Assembly (NCBI GenBank): GCA_009782025.1
Contig: WQUQ01000052.1
Span: 1-7,420, forward strand
DNA: 7,420 nucleotides
DNA from: Desulfobulbus sp.
Lineage (GTDB): Bacteria > Pseudomonadota > Gammaproteobacteria > Burkholderiales > Rhodocyclaceae
Direction of reading: 5' to 3'
How positions within the stretch are numbered: position 1 is the first letter of the stretch; each line of letters begins with the position of its first letter. The translations under genes and the position numbers were made by a program. Positions 6,446 through 7,420 of this stretch are shown here, in pieces. The notes beneath the pieces are model-generated. The model saw nothing but the letters and a program-made list of their open reading frames with translations, was not told the DNA's origin and searched no databases.

Positions 6446-6474
6446 AATTTAGTCTGAATTTGGAATATGTCCAA
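6446..6474 (-). promoter_or_regulatory. Candidate promoter and operator of the Phd/ParE-type module
   Basis: On the minus strand, TGGACA (6468-6473; five of six matches to a sigma-70 -35) and TAAATT (6446-6451; four of six to a -10) are 16 bases apart, about 35 bases ahead of the antitoxin ATG. The -35 is covered by a perfect inverted repeat, TTGGA-N5-TCCAA (6460-6474), and a second small repeat, AAATT-N7-AATTT (6445-6461), covers the -10. Such palindromes over the promoter are what a self-repressing antitoxin dimer would bind. The motifs are seen; the function is inferred. Confidence 0.5.
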
Positions 6475-6483
6475 GCCCGTAGC

Positions 6484-6563
6484 CCGTAGGGCGGCGGCTC
6501 TGCCCCGCCGCCGGTTCAACATCAAATTTGATAGGGGTCGGCGGGTCAAGACCCGCCCTACGG
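6484..6563. repeat. REPIN-like palindromic element (outer inverted repeat with two hairpins)
   Basis: An 80-bp intergenic element bounded by CCGTAGGGCGG (6484-6494) and its exact complement CCGCCCTACGG (6553-6563). Inside are an 8-bp hairpin with a 7-base loop (6490-6512, GGCGGCGG/CCGCCGCC), a perfect 12-bp palindrome ATCAAATTTGAT (6521-6532) and an 8-bp hairpin with an AA loop (6540-6557, GGCGGGTC/GACCCGCC). Two GC-rich hairpins in inverted orientation with an AT-rich centre is the design of REPINs, which are mobilised by RAYT transposases encoded elsewhere; none is in this window. Its right edge is five bases past the mqsA stop, so it may also end or protect the mqsRA message. A 7-bp tandem repeat AGCCCGT (6474-6487) overlaps its left edge. 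Confidence 0.7.
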
Positions 6564-6568
6564 CGCCA

Positions 6569-6991
6569 TTACGCCGCCAATTCCTGCAACAGCTCCGGGT
6601 GGCGGTCGAGCAGGCGCAGCAGCAGCACGGTGGATTTGTGCGGCTGTGTCTTGCCGCGCTCGTATTCTGAAAACGCCGATGCGCCGCCGCCAAACAACCG
6701 CCCGGCTTCGGCCTGCGTGAGTTTGAGTTTCTTGCGGGTGGCGCGCAGTTCGCGCGCCCGGCGTTCGCGCGCCTTGGCGCCGGCGGCCCAGATGGCCTGG
6801 CTGCACCGAGACGCGCTGTCGTCATCCTGCGCGAACTCGATCTCGCCGCAGGCCGGGCAATGCCAGCCGGAAACCCGCTCGACGAAATACGGCTCGCCAT
6901 CGACATTGCCCGCTACGTCGCGGGTGTCGCGCACCAGCACCGTGCCGTCGTCGCATTGCAGGCAGTACCGTGGTCTCGTTGTGTTTTCCAT
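6569..6991 (-). CDS. mqsA: MqsA-type antitoxin (zinc-binding domain plus HTH)
   Basis: Antitoxin that neutralises MqsR and represses the operon; in E. coli it also controls other promoters. The 140 residues show the MqsA layout: an N-terminal zinc domain with C10-x-x-C13 and C45-x-x-C48, a linker rich in Arg and Ala (about 59-84), and an XRE-type HTH domain (about 85-138) whose core KLKLTQAEAGRLFGGGASAF and the following YERGKTQPH are nearly those of E. coli MqsA, ending LLRLLDRHPELL. At the positions of E. coli MqsA DNA-contact residues N97 and R101 there are S105 and E109, suggesting a different operator. The ATG is one base after the mqsR stop, with AGAGG seven bases ahead. The Cys pair spacing is intact, so the fold should be sound. 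Confidence 0.94.
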   Translation of the reverse strand: MENTTRPRYCLQCDDGTVLVRDTRDVAGNVDGEPYFVERVSGWHCPACGEIEFAQDDDSASRCSQAIWAAGAKARERRARELRATRKKLKLTQAEAGRLFGGGASAFSEYERGKTQPHKSTVLLLRLLDRHPELLQELAA

Positions 6992-6992
6992 G

Positions 6993-7298
6993 TCAAAGCC
7001 TCTTGAACTGGATCACCACCACGCCGTCGTCGCGCAGGGTGAGTTTGATGTAGGCCCAACGGCCATTCGGGCAAGGGGCGTGATATACGTCCTGCCATAC
7101 CCGATGATCGGCATGGGTGGTCATGCTTTTGTAGAACTGGCGGTGATTCAAGGCCAGCACCACGCTGACCGCTTCGGCGTGAGAAATCTCCAGAGCTTCC
7201 GCGCCGAGTTGCGCCGTGATGGTGAAAGCCCTGAACCCGCCGACGGCAACACTATCCTTGACGGCATCCAGCGCGTAATGCGGCTTGCTTTTTTCCAT
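6993..7298 (-). CDS. mqsR: MqsR-type mRNA interferase toxin
   Basis: A RelE-fold ribonuclease toxin; the E. coli homologue cleaves mRNA mainly at GCU and was named for its link to motility and quorum sensing. The 101 residues are close to the 98 of E. coli MqsR and colinear with it: MEKxKPHYAL at the start, DFYKSMTT-like FYKSMTT (55-61), WQDVY (68-72), WAYIKLTL (81-88) and the closing VIQFKRL. Catalytic residues of the E. coli enzyme (K56, Q68, Y81) correspond to K57, Q69 and Y83, so it is likely active. Toxin-before-antitoxin order, typical of mqsRA, is kept. The Shine-Dalgarno ahead of the ATG is weak, and I found no convincing promoter in the 122 bases upstream. Confidence 0.93.
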   Translation of the reverse strand: MEKSKPHYALDAVKDSVAVGGFRAFTITAQLGAEALEISHAEAVSVVLALNHRQFYKSMTTHADHRVWQDVYHAPCPNGRWAYIKLTLRDDGVVVIQFKRL

Positions 7299-7420
7299 GC
7301 GGCCAGTTTTACGGATTCCATAAACCCAGATTTCCCATTTACCCCGCCTTGCTCTCGCAGTCTCAAGCGCTGGAGAAGTGAAGGGAGAAGTCGATTGGCA
7401 TCTCGAAGGTTCTGGCCCGA

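Noticed and set aside
6412..6906. Upstream extension of the Phd-type antitoxin frame
   Set aside because: The extension translates the hairpin element and the opposite register of mqsA, is Arg/Ala/Pro-rich, and family similarity starts only at the ATG at 6411.
7299..7420. Promoter and operator for mqsRA, or the end of an upstream gene
   Set aside because: TTGAGA and GTAAAT at 18-base spacing match poorly, no ACCT-AGGT-type palindrome is present, and no frame here has recognisable coding content.

Overview
The window is GC-rich, dense DNA from a motile Gram-negative bacterium, most likely a betaproteobacterium. The gene order fliC-flaG-fliD-fliS-fliT-like-fliK-like-flhB-like and the protein styles suggest Rhodocyclales relatives, but that placement is an inference from memory, not a search. 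All ten protein-coding genes I can support lie on the minus strand, so transcription runs from high to low coordinates.

Right-hand part (about 7300 down to 5810): two complete type II toxin-antitoxin modules sit back to back. The first is mqsR-mqsA (toxin first, antitoxin second). The second is a Phd/YefM-type antitoxin followed by a RelE/ParE-type toxin, with a 4-base GTGA overlap. Between them is an 80-bp element made of two strong hairpins and a central 12-bp palindrome enclosed by an 11-bp outer inverted repeat. It resembles a REPIN (paired REP sequences). A candidate promoter with an overlapping inverted repeat lies just beyond it, in front of the second module.

Middle part (about 5771 down to 2592): a flagellar-filament operon starts with a good sigma-28-type -35 box in front of fliC (a short, D0/D1-only flagellin). 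It continues through flaG, fliD (filament cap) and fliS (flagellin chaperone). A perfect 13-bp stem-loop without a U-tract separates fliC from flaG and may set the fliC to flaG expression ratio.

Left-hand part (2614 down to 70): four tightly coupled or overlapping genes follow: a small FliT-like protein (TTG start), a FliK-like hook-length-control homologue, a free-standing FlhB cytoplasmic-domain homologue lacking the NPTH autocleavage motif, and a YcgR-type flagellar brake with both c-di-GMP binding motifs of PilZ. Together the operon would make the filament and its cap, chaperone their export, possibly tune export specificity, and slow the motor when c-di-GMP is high.

No tRNA, rRNA, CRISPR array or transposase gene was seen. 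The outermost 69 and 122 bases contain no gene I can support.
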